Shown here piece after piece: positions 37,174-46,661 of a stretch of 64,000 nt of DNA. Source of the stretch: Massilia aurea (GTDB lineage: Bacteria > Pseudomonadota > Gammaproteobacteria > Burkholderiales > Burkholderiaceae_D); assembly GCF_014200505.1 (NCBI RefSeq), contig NZ_JACHBX010000001.1, positions 62,001-126,000 on the forward strand. The letters are read 5' to 3'. The notes beneath the pieces were generated by a model. The model saw nothing but the letters and a program-made list of their open reading frames with translations. It made no database searches and had not been told where the DNA came from. Position 1 is the first letter of the stretch. Every line of letters starts with the position of its first letter. Both the position numbers and the translations under genes were made by a program.

Positions 37174-38861
37174 CCCACGAAACCATGCCTTTGCTGAGCG
37201 TGCGCGACCTGCGCATCGCGTTCCGGGTCGACAAGCACCGCACCAGCGCCGCATTGAAGGGCGTCTCGTTCGACGTGCCGGACAACACCACGGTGGCGCT
37301 GGTGGGCGAATCGGGCAGCGGCAAGTCGGTCAGTTCGCTGGCCGTGATGGGGCTGCTGCCACCCGAGACGACGATCGTCGATCCGGCCTCGCGCATCGCG
37401 TTTGCCGGGCGCGAGCTGCTGGGCCTGCCGCTGGCCGCGCGGCGCGCCTTGTGCGGCAAGGACATCGCGATGATTTTCCAGGAGCCGATGTCCTCGCTCA
37501 ACCCGGTGTTCACCGTCGGGTTCCAGATCGGCGAAGTGCTGCGCCAGCACATGGGCATGGACAAGCGCGCGGCGCGTGCCCGCACGCTCGAGTTGCTGGC
37601 TGAAGTGGGCATTCCCGATCCGGCACGCAAGATCGACGCCTACCCGGGCCACCTGTCGGGCGGCCAGCAGCAGCGCGTGATGATCGCGATGGCCATTGCC
37701 TGCGAGCCCAGATTGCTGATTGCCGACGAGCCCACCACGGCGCTCGACGTGACGATCCAGAAACAGATCATGGACCTGATCGCGCGCCTGCAGCGCGAGC
37801 GGCGCATGGCCGTGCTGTTCATCACGCACGACCTGGGCCTGGTGGGCGAGATCGCCGATCGCGTGATCGTGATGCGCCACGGCGAGGTGCGCGAGGAGGG
37901 CACCGCCGCGCAGGTGTTTGGCGCGCCGCAGGACGCCTATACCCGGGCACTGCTGCATTGCCGGCCGTCCCTCGATGCGCGTCCGCTGCGCCTGCCCGTG
38001 ATCGACGATTATCTGGCAGGGCGCGTGCTCGCTGGTGCGCAACTGCCGCAGCGTGTGCGGGGCACGAACCCCGACGATGCGCCGCTGCTGGTGGTGAAAA
38101 ACCTGGCCAAGAGCTTCTGGACGCGCGAAGGCCTGTTCGGCAAGCGCGAATTCAAGGCGGTGGAGGATGTGTCGTTCACGCTGGCGCGTGGCAAGACGCT
38201 GGGCGTGGTCGGTGAATCGGGCTCGGGCAAGACGACGGTGGGCCTGACGCTGTTGCGGCTGCACCGCGCGACGGGCGGCTCGGCGCTGTTCGAAGGGCGC
38301 GATCTGGTGGCGATGTCCGACCGCGAATTCCAGCCCTACAAGCGGCGCATCCAGATTATTTTCCAGAATCCGTATGCCTCGCTCAATCCGCGCTTTACGG
38401 TCGGCCAGATCCTGCTCGAACCGATGCGCATCCACGGGATCGGCGCGCACGAGGCCGAGCGCGCCGCGCTGGCGCGCACCTTGCTGGGCCGCGTCGGCTT
38501 GCCGGACGCGGCCTACGGGCGCTATCCCCATGAATTTTCGGGTGGGCAGCGTCAGCGCATCGCGATTGCGCGCTGCCTGACGATGCAGCCCGAGATTCTC
38601 GTCTGCGACGAATCCGTCTCGGCACTGGACGTGTCGGTCCAGGCCCAGGTGCTGAACCTGCTGCAGGATTTGCAGGATGAATTTGGCCTGAGCTATATCT
38701 TCATCTCGCATGACCTGTCGGTGGTGAAGTACATCTCCGACCAGGTGATGGTGATGCAGAACGGCGGCGTCGTAGAGGTGGCTGATGCCGATGCGCTATA
38801 CCGCAACCCGCAGCATCCGTACACGAAGTCGCTGCTGGCGGCGATTCCGCGCGGGGTGTAA
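37170..38861 (+). CDS. ABC transporter ATP-binding protein with two fused nucleotide-binding domains (GsiA/DppDF-like)
   Basis: A 563-residue ATPase in which two domains, often separate proteins (DppD and DppF), are fused. Domain 1 has Walker A GESGSGKS, signature LSGGQQQR and Walker B LLIADEPT. Domain 2 has Walker A GESGSGKTT, signature FSGGQRQR and Walker B ILVCDES. Each domain ends with the C-terminal segment (DAYTRALL; HPYTKSLLAAIP) seen in peptide-type importers. The ATG at 37170 overlaps the permease stop. The fused form is like GsiA of the glutathione importer, but substrate is decided by a binding protein that is not encoded next to these genes. Confidence 0.93.
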   Translation: MTHETMPLLSVRDLRIAFRVDKHRTSAALKGVSFDVPDNTTVALVGESGSGKSVSSLAVMGLLPPETTIVDPASRIAFAGRELLGLPLAARRALCGKDIAMIFQEPMSSLNPVFTVGFQIGEVLRQHMGMDKRAARARTLELLAEVGIPDPARKIDAYPGHLSGGQQQRVMIAMAIACEPRLLIADEPTTALDVTIQKQIMDLIARLQRERRMAVLFITHDLGLVGEIADRVIVMRHGEVREEGTAAQVFGAPQDAYTRALLHCRPSLDARPLRLPVIDDYLAGRVLAGAQLPQRVRGTNPDDAPLLVVKNLAKSFWTREGLFGKREFKAVEDVSFTLARGKTLGVVGESGSGKTTVGLTLLRLHRATGGSALFEGRDLVAMSDREFQPYKRRIQIIFQNPYASLNPRFTVGQILLEPMRIHGIGAHEAERAALARTLLGRVGLPDAAYGRYPHEFSGGQRQRIAIARCLTMQPEILVCDESVSALDVSVQAQVLNLLQDLQDEFGLSYIFISHDLSVVKYISDQVMVMQNGGVVEVADADALYRNPQHPYTKSLLAAIPRGV

Positions 38862-38966
38862 CTACAGGTCGTTGCCGATGCCGCAAAAGACCGTTGCGAA
38901 TATGCTAAACAGGCCGCCGAAACAGGTCGCATTCCTGTGCCGCGAGCGCAATTCACGTACACTGTG

Positions 38967-39914
38967 ATGATGCCCCAGTTAGTCGAACTCATTCAAGTCT
39001 ATGGCGTGCTGATCGTGTTCGGCATTGTTCTCGTCGAGCAGTTTGGCTTGCCCATTCCCGCCTACCCGATCCTGATCGTGGCCGGCGCGCTGTCGGTCGA
39101 GGCCGACGTCAGCTGGCAGCTCGTGTGGCTGGCCGCTATCAGCGCCTGCCTGATCTGCGATGTGTTCTGGTTCCGCGCCGGGCGCTTCTATGGCAAGCGC
39201 ATCCTGCGGCTGCTGTGCAAGATTTCCTTGTCCCCCGATTCGTGCGTCAACCAGACCGAAGACCGTTTCAGCCGGTTCGGCGTCAAGTCGCTGCTGGTGT
39301 CCAAGTTCGTCCCTGGCTTCAATACCATCGCCGCGCCATTGTCGGGCGCGATGGGCGTGGCCCCGAAGCCGTTCCTGCTGTACGCCGTCACGGGCGCGGC
39401 GCTGTGGAGTGGCGTTGGCATCCTGCTGGGCGCCTGGTTCCACGACAGCGTCGACGACGTGCTCGCCATCTTGTCGACAATGGGCAGCACGGCGCTGGTC
39501 GTCGTTGCCAGCGTGCTGGGCCTGTTCATCGCCTTCAAGTATGCCGAGCGGCGCCGCCACCGTTCGCGCAGCGGCGCCGAGCGCATCGAGATGGCCGAAT
39601 TGCTGGCGCTGATCGACAGCGGCGCACAACCGGTGCTCATCGATGCGCGCAGCCTGACCGCGCAGGATCTCGAAGCGGCCATTCCCGGCGCGCTCATTTT
39701 CCGCGCGTGCGAGCCGGGTAAATTAATGGCGTCGCTCGACCGCAAGCGCGAAATTGTGGTCTACTGCAGTTGTCCCGACGACGTGACGGCCGCCCAGGTC
39801 GCACACCAGTTCGCTGCCAACGGCTTTCGCCGCGTGCGCGCGCTCAAGGGCGGGCTCGATGCCTGGAATGGGCGTGGTGACACCCCGTCCTCGCTGGACC
39901 CGGCGCCCTGCTGA
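38967..39914 (+). CDS. DedA-family membrane protein fused to a rhodanese-like domain
   Basis: A 315-residue fusion. Residues about 1-200 form a DedA/VTT-type integral membrane domain, with FGLPIPAYPILIVAGAL near the N-terminus and FVPGFNTIAAPLSGAMG in the conserved re-entrant region. DedA proteins are linked to membrane homeostasis and lipid-carrier flipping. Residues about 212-310 form a rhodanese-like domain with the expected active-site Cys in VYCSCPDDVTA. That domain normally moves sulfane sulfur. The start is uncertain: ATGs at 38967 and 38970 or GTG at 38937 are possible, and none has a clear ribosome-binding site. The role of the fusion is unknown. Confidence 0.88.
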   Translation: MMPQLVELIQVYGVLIVFGIVLVEQFGLPIPAYPILIVAGALSVEADVSWQLVWLAAISACLICDVFWFRAGRFYGKRILRLLCKISLSPDSCVNQTEDRFSRFGVKSLLVSKFVPGFNTIAAPLSGAMGVAPKPFLLYAVTGAALWSGVGILLGAWFHDSVDDVLAILSTMGSTALVVVASVLGLFIAFKYAERRRHRSRSGAERIEMAELLALIDSGAQPVLIDARSLTAQDLEAAIPGALIFRACEPGKLMASLDRKREIVVYCSCPDDVTAAQVAHQFAANGFRRVRALKGGLDAWNGRGDTPSSLDPAPC

Positions 39915-40086
39915 TCGTCCCTGCGCCCAGCATGGTCGGCGGCGTAGTGCAATTACGGTGATTTCGCCCATTTTTACGTAAGTAAGCCCTGACACCTGCC
40001 ATTGTCTGTAGCAAAACTACAGATAGTTCTTGTCTTGGAGGCAAAATATTTAGTAAGCTTGCGGCTTCGTCTCCACTGTGCCCGCA

Positions 40087-41100
40087 ATGACCGCATCCAT
40101 GTCCATGAACGAGATTTCCCACCTGCATGCTGGCGGCCCGCGCCTGCTGGCCGATATCGGCGGCACCAATTGTCGTTTTGCGCTCGAGCGTGGTCCTGGT
40201 CAACTCGAGGGCGTCGAGATTCTGCCATGCGCGGCCTATGCAACGCTGGGCGATGCAATGCGCACCTATCTGGCCAGTCCGACCGTCCAGGCGCTGACAG
40301 CCAGCCCGATCCGGCATGCGGCGCTGGCGATTGCCAACCCGGTTACGGGTGACTATGTGCGCATGACCAATCACCACTGGGAATTTTCGACCGAGGCATT
40401 GCGGATCGAATGCGGCTTCGAGATCCTGCTGGTGGTCAATGACTTTTCGGCACTGGCGCGTTCGCTGCCGCATCTGGGCGAGCACAAGCGTCAGGTCGGC
40501 GGCGGCGTACCTCAGCCGGATACGGCGCTGGGCCTCATCGGCGCTGGTACCGGCCTGGGCGTGTCGGGCCTGATCCCGTGCGCCAGTTCGTGGACGGCAT
40601 TGCGCAGCGAAGGCGGGCACGTGAGCTTCGCGCCCATTAACGATGACGAGATTGCGATCCTGCAATTTGCCTGGCGCGAATATGACCACGTCTCGTTCGA
40701 GCGCTTTCTGTCGGGCGCCGGCGTCGAACTGATCTACCGCGCGCTGGCCGACCGCGCCGGCAGCCCCAACGAGCGCCTCAGCGCCGCCGAGATTTCGCGC
40801 CGCGCGCTGTCGGGTGAATGCCCGCTGTGTGATGATGTGCTCGAGGCGTTCTGCGGCATGCTCGGCACCGTGGCCGGCAACTTGGCTGTCACGCTCGGCG
40901 CGCAGGGCGGCATCTATATTGGTGGCGGCATCGTTCCGCGCCTGGGCGCGCGCTTCGACCGCTCGTCGTTCCGCCGCCGCTTCGAACAAAAAGGGCGCTT
41001 CGTCCATTACCTGACGGCCGTGCCGACCTACGTCATCACCGCCGAGTACCCGGCTTTTGTTGGCGTGTCAGCGATTTTGTCCGAAAAACTGTCAGACTGA
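40087..41100 (+). CDS. glk: Glucokinase
   Basis: A 337-residue cytosolic kinase phosphorylating glucose to glucose 6-phosphate. The phosphate-binding DIGGTN is at residues 23-28 and LIGAGTGLGVSGL is the glucose/ATP-binding segment; RSEGGHVSFAP with the catalytic-region His and GNLAVTLGAQGGIYIGGGI are typical of bacterial Glk proteins. The start is uncertain: GTG 40078 or ATGs at 40087, 40099 and 40105, none with a clear ribosome-binding site. The 39915-40086 gap shows no hairpin terminator. Confidence 0.94.
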   Translation: MTASMSMNEISHLHAGGPRLLADIGGTNCRFALERGPGQLEGVEILPCAAYATLGDAMRTYLASPTVQALTASPIRHAALAIANPVTGDYVRMTNHHWEFSTEALRIECGFEILLVVNDFSALARSLPHLGEHKRQVGGGVPQPDTALGLIGAGTGLGVSGLIPCASSWTALRSEGGHVSFAPINDDEIAILQFAWREYDHVSFERFLSGAGVELIYRALADRAGSPNERLSAAEISRRALSGECPLCDDVLEAFCGMLGTVAGNLAVTLGAQGGIYIGGGIVPRLGARFDRSSFRRRFEQKGRFVHYLTAVPTYVITAEYPAFVGVSAILSEKLSD

Positions 41101-41519
41101 CGCCACTAGCTATCCGCCGCGTGGCTGGTCGCTTGTCCACTACGCGGTTTTATCGGGTACAATGGCCGCCAGTTGCAAGAAACGTCGTCGTCCCTCCGCG
41201 TGCCGCACAGGCCGCTCCCCGGCGCCTCCCGAACATGGCGAGTGCGCCGATGCGCCGCGTTTCCCAACGAGCATCAACACTCAGAGGCAGGTTGCCCGCG
41301 ACGGGTTCCTTGTCCGTCGTGTAATAGACTGTCCGGCGCATCAGCCCCGGACCCACGGATTCCAGTATCAGGCAGCAAATCGCAAACAGCAGGCTAGCCG
41401 CCCATGCGCCGGCGTCGCTCGTTGCGTGGTTGCCGGGCGCTAACCGTGTTTGCCCTTGTTCTGTTGCGCGGATTCTGTTTCTGCTACCGCTATTGTTTGT
41501 GGATTGACGACATCGCACT
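41101..41519 (+). other. Long leader region upstream of scpB
   Basis: A promoter-like pair TTGTCC (41133-41138) and TACAAT (41158-41163), 19 nt apart, could drive scpB with a leader of about 350 nt. The region contains a 39-codon ORF (41404-41523) that overlaps the scpB start. I see no tRNA, riboswitch signature or terminator here. Confidence 0.4.
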
Positions 41520-41523
41520 ATGA
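41404..41523 (+). CDS. Possible 39-residue ORF overlapping the scpB start
   Basis: The ORF begins with an Arg-rich stretch ([16 protein letters not shown]), continues with a hydrophobic, Cys-rich middle and ends IDDIAL. Its stop codon overlaps the scpB ATG (ATGA), and scpB lacks a Shine-Dalgarno of its own, which is the pattern of translational coupling. Against this, its own ribosome-binding site is poor (AGG about eleven bases away) and I recognise no homologue. It may be chance. Confidence 0.3.
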   Translation: MRRRRSLRGCRALTVFALVLLRGFCFCYRYCLWIDDIAL

Positions 41524-42254
41524 ATACTGACGAGGCCAAGCGCGTCCTCGAAACCGCCTTGCTGTGCGCCCGCGAGCCAATGTCGATCCACGGCATGAAA
41601 AAGCTGTTCGCCGACGTCGATGCGAGCGGTCGCAGCCAGGGCGCCGGCGTTGGCGCCGATACGATCAAGATATTGCTGGAAGAACTCCGCCAGGACTGGG
41701 ACGGCCGCGGCATCGAGATCGTCAGCCTGGCATCGGGCTGGCGTTTCCAGAGCCGTCCCGAGATGAAGCCGTATCTCGACCGGCTGTCGCCCGAGAAGCC
41801 GCCGAAGTATTCGCGGGCGACGCTGGAAACGCTGGCCATCATCGCCTATCGCCAGCCGGTCACGCGCGGCGATATCGAAGAAATTCGCGGCGTGGCGGTC
41901 AATTCGCAGACGATCAAGATGCTGGAAGACCGCGGCTGGATCGACGTACTCGGCCACCGCGAGGTAGTAGGGCGCCCGGCGCTGCTGGGCACGACGCGCC
42001 AGTTCCTGGATGACCTGGGCCTGGCGTCGCTATCGCAACTGCCGCCGCTGCAGGCGCTGGCCGAAGGGCCGGATGCACGCAGTCTGGAAGCACTGGAAGC
42101 AGCACTGAACGACAATTTTGAGAAGGCGGACGCCGGCGCGCCCGTCCCACATCCAGACACTTCACCGATTGAAGTGTCGATACCAGACCTGACAGACGAC
42201 GGAATTGCCGAGGCGGGTCAGCACAATAAAGATACGAATGATGAACCCAACTGA
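41520..42254 (+). CDS. scpB: SMC-Scp complex subunit ScpB
   Basis: A 244-residue winged-helix kleisin-binding subunit of the SMC-ScpAB complex that organises and segregates the chromosome. The segment [30 protein letters not shown], here abbreviated to its core [16 protein letters not shown], is the family hallmark, followed by [19 protein letters not shown]. About 60 C-terminal residues are acidic and low-complexity. The start overlaps the preceding small ORF by ATGA, and the stop overlaps the following rluB-type gene by 17 bases, so the two are co-translated. scpA is not adjacent in the window. Confidence 0.94.
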   Translation: MNTDEAKRVLETALLCAREPMSIHGMKKLFADVDASGRSQGAGVGADTIKILLEELRQDWDGRGIEIVSLASGWRFQSRPEMKPYLDRLSPEKPPKYSRATLETLAIIAYRQPVTRGDIEEIRGVAVNSQTIKMLEDRGWIDVLGHREVVGRPALLGTTRQFLDDLGLASLSQLPPLQALAEGPDARSLEALEAALNDNFEKADAGAPVPHPDTSPIEVSIPDLTDDGIAEAGQHNKDTNDEPN

Positions 42255-44319
42255 ACCAACCGAAAACAAGCCTGTCGACGCAGCCGAGACCGCCGCCGCC
42301 AAGCCGAAGCGCCGCACCAAGGCCATGATTGCAGCCGAGGCTGCTGCTGCAACATCTGCGCCGGTCGACGCCGCCGCTGAAGCACCGGCCAAGCCAAAGC
42401 GCACCCGCAAGGTCGCTGTCGCCAGTGAATCCGGCGCCGCCGCGCCAGTCGCTGCCGCGTTGGCTGGTGATGCACCAGCTGCCGACGCGCCAGCCGCGAA
42501 AGTGCGCAAGCCGCGCGCCATGAAGGCCGCCAAAGAAGTCCAGGCCGCCAAGGAAGAGCTGGCGGCAGCGCCGGCCGCCGACGGCGCCGAGGCTGCACCT
42601 GCTCCTGCACCGAAGCCACGCGGTCCCCGCCAGATGCGCGAAAAGCGTGCCGAACGCGAAGCACTTGAGCAGTTGGCGGCGCCCGCCGTGGCCGCTGATG
42701 ATGCTGCGCCAGCAGGTGACGCGCCGGCGGAAGCTGCTGGCGCCGAGGCTGCCGTCGACGGCGCGCCGCAAGGCCGCGGCCGTGGCCAGCAAAAGCCGGG
42801 CATGCGCAACCAGCAAAGCAACCGTCCGGTGCAGGGCGCCGGTCGCCAGGGCCAGCCGGTCAAGCAGATCGGCCGTAACGGCAAGCCGGGTAAACCCGGC
42901 GGGAAGCCGCAGCCAATGGACGAGGCCGACAACGTGTTCTCGTTCGTCACGTCGGACGACTTCGACGCCAACGACGGCGCCCGCCGCAATGCGCCGGTCA
43001 AGGCCGTGCGCCGCGACCTGACCGCCGACGACGACGCGCCGAAGCTGCACAAGGTGCTGGCCGAAGCGGGCCTGGGTTCGCGCCGCGACATGGAAGACCT
43101 GATCGTTGCCGGCCGCGTGTCGGTCAATGGCGAGCCGGCCCACATCGGCCAGCGCATCCTGCCGACCGATGCCGTGCGCATCAACGGCAAGCTGATCCAG
43201 CGCCGTGTGAGCAGCAAGCCGCCACGCGTGCTGGTTTATCACAAGCCGGCCGGCGAAATCGTCAGCCATGACGATCCGGAAGGCCGCCCATCGGTGTTCG
43301 ATCGCCTGCCGTCGATGAAGGCAGGCAAGTGGCTGGCCGTTGGCCGCCTCGACTTCAACACCGAAGGCTTGCTGCTGTTTACCACGTCGGGTGACCTGGC
43401 GAACCGCCTGATGCACCCGCGTTATAATATCGATCGTGAATACGCAGTGCGTACGCTGGGCGAGCTGGAAGAAGGCATGCGCCAGAAGCTGCTGGCCGGC
43501 GTCGATCTCGACGATGGCAAGGCGGCGTTCTCCAAAATCCAGAACGGCGGCGGCGAAGGCATCAACCGCTGGTACCGCGTGGTCATCGGCGAAGGCCGTA
43601 ACCGCGAAGTGCGCCGCATGTTCGAGGCGGTCGGCCTGACCGTCTCGCGCCTGATTCGTACCCGTTACGGCGCGATGACCCTGCCAAGTGGCCTCAAGCG
43701 CGGTCGCTGGGAAGAATTCGAAGAGAACGATGTCCGTTCGCTGATGACGGCCTTCGGTGTCGAGAAAAAAGCGGCGCCGGAGAAAAACGCCAAGTCGGGC
43801 GGCAAGCCGGGCAAGGGTCCGCGTCCGAATGGTGCGCGCGACAGCGAGCGCGGTAATGAACGTGGCAATGAGCGTGGCAACAGCCGCGGTCCTGAGCGCG
43901 GCAACGTGCGCAGTGCCGGCGGTGACGATGAGCGTGGCAACGACCGCAGCGATGGCAACCGCATCGACCGCGCTGACGCCAACCGCAATGTCGATCCGTT
44001 CGGTCCGCAAGCAACGCGCGTGGGCAGCACTCGCGGCCAGGGCATTCTGAATGGTCCGGTGCCTGGCAACAAGCCAGTCAGTGGCCGTCCGGTTGGCCAG
44101 GGTGGTGGCAAGGGCCGCGGCGCCGGTTTCGGTGGCGGGCAGGGCGGCAAGACGGGTGGCGCTGGCGCCAGCAGCCGTCCACGCCAGCCCGATCCGTTGC
44201 AGACCACGTTCGGTTTTGCCAACACCGGTGGCGGCGCACGCCGCGGCGGTGCGGGTGGCGGGCAGGGTCCGCGTGGCGGCGCCGAGCATGCGGCACCGCG
44301 CCGCGGCCGTCGCGGCTAA
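42238..44319 (+). CDS. rluB: Pseudouridine synthase, RluB-type (23S rRNA), with long low-complexity tails
   Basis: A 693-residue protein, more than twice the 291 of E. coli RluB, which makes pseudouridine 2605 in 23S rRNA. The enzyme core is residues about 265-505: an S4 RNA-binding domain ([20 protein letters not shown]) and the catalytic domain with Asp372 in [14 protein letters not shown]. About 265 residues upstream are Ala/Pro/Lys-rich. About 190 residues downstream are Gly/Arg/Asn-rich with repeated ERGN units, resembling RGG-type RNA-binding tails. Start is 42238 or the adjacent ATG 42241, both inside scpB. RluB rather than RluE/RluF is inferred from the scpB neighbourhood and motif context. 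Confidence 0.88.
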   Translation: MMNPTEPTENKPVDAAETAAAKPKRRTKAMIAAEAAAATSAPVDAAAEAPAKPKRTRKVAVASESGAAAPVAAALAGDAPAADAPAAKVRKPRAMKAAKEVQAAKEELAAAPAADGAEAAPAPAPKPRGPRQMREKRAEREALEQLAAPAVAADDAAPAGDAPAEAAGAEAAVDGAPQGRGRGQQKPGMRNQQSNRPVQGAGRQGQPVKQIGRNGKPGKPGGKPQPMDEADNVFSFVTSDDFDANDGARRNAPVKAVRRDLTADDDAPKLHKVLAEAGLGSRRDMEDLIVAGRVSVNGEPAHIGQRILPTDAVRINGKLIQRRVSSKPPRVLVYHKPAGEIVSHDDPEGRPSVFDRLPSMKAGKWLAVGRLDFNTEGLLLFTTSGDLANRLMHPRYNIDREYAVRTLGELEEGMRQKLLAGVDLDDGKAAFSKIQNGGGEGINRWYRVVIGEGRNREVRRMFEAVGLTVSRLIRTRYGAMTLPSGLKRGRWEEFEENDVRSLMTAFGVEKKAAPEKNAKSGGKPGKGPRPNGARDSERGNERGNERGNSRGPERGNVRSAGGDDERGNDRSDGNRIDRADANRNVDPFGPQATRVGSTRGQGILNGPVPGNKPVSGRPVGQGGGKGRGAGFGGGQGGKTGGAGASSRPRQPDPLQTTFGFANTGGGARRGGAGGGQGPRGGAEHAAPRRGRRG

Positions 44320-44389
44320 GCCCAATTCAGTGCAGGCTGCCGATGGCAGTCTGCTAACTGTTGTATAGCTGCTCATTTTGGCGTGCGGA

Positions 44390-44418
44390 TTGCGAGGCAC
44401 GCCGAAAAGCAGTATAAT
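44390..44418 (+). promoter_or_regulatory. Promoter of the rimP-nusA-infB operon leader
   Basis: TTGCGA (44390-44395), a 17-nt spacer, then a perfect TATAAT (44413-44418). Transcription would start near 44425, about 140 nt before rimP. Confidence 0.75.
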
Positions 44419-44508
44419 TTGCAGCCTAATCGAAGACCTTCCCGACGTGTTGTTCAGCGTGCATCCGGTGTAAGCGTCATATTTTGATTGGGGTGTAATG
44501 ACAAAAAG

Positions 44509-44533
44509 ATGGGCAGATGCCCATTTTTTTTTT
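44509..44533 (+). terminator. Intrinsic terminator inside the rimP leader (possible attenuator)
   Basis: ATGGGCA and TGCCCAT arms with a GA loop are followed by ten T residues, 33 nt before the rimP start. It would cut transcripts from the 44413 promoter at about 110 nt unless antitermination occurs. Confidence 0.85.
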
Positions 44534-44566
44534 GGTAAATCGTTTTAGAAGCCCTGGAGAAGTGCC

Positions 44567-46617
<2,051 letters not shown>

Positions 46618-46661
46618 GCAAATCTTTATCATCTGTCGCGACACATAGAAAAGAGGACTGA

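Noticed and set aside
41914..44400. Minus-strand open reading frame of about 830 codons opposite scpB and rluB
   Set aside because: It arises from the Ala/Gly/Arg-rich coding of the rluB tails and has no ribosome-binding site or domain.
44419..44508. Possible tRNA gene upstream of rimP, as metY in E. coli
   Set aside because: No cloverleaf, T-loop or acceptor stem could be made from this stretch.
44498..44548. Sixteen-codon ORF starting MTKRWADAHFFF just before rimP, resembling a leader peptide
   Set aside because: Its Phe codons are simply the T run of the intrinsic terminator, and the hairpin itself lies inside the ORF. No alternative pairing like that at aroG was found.
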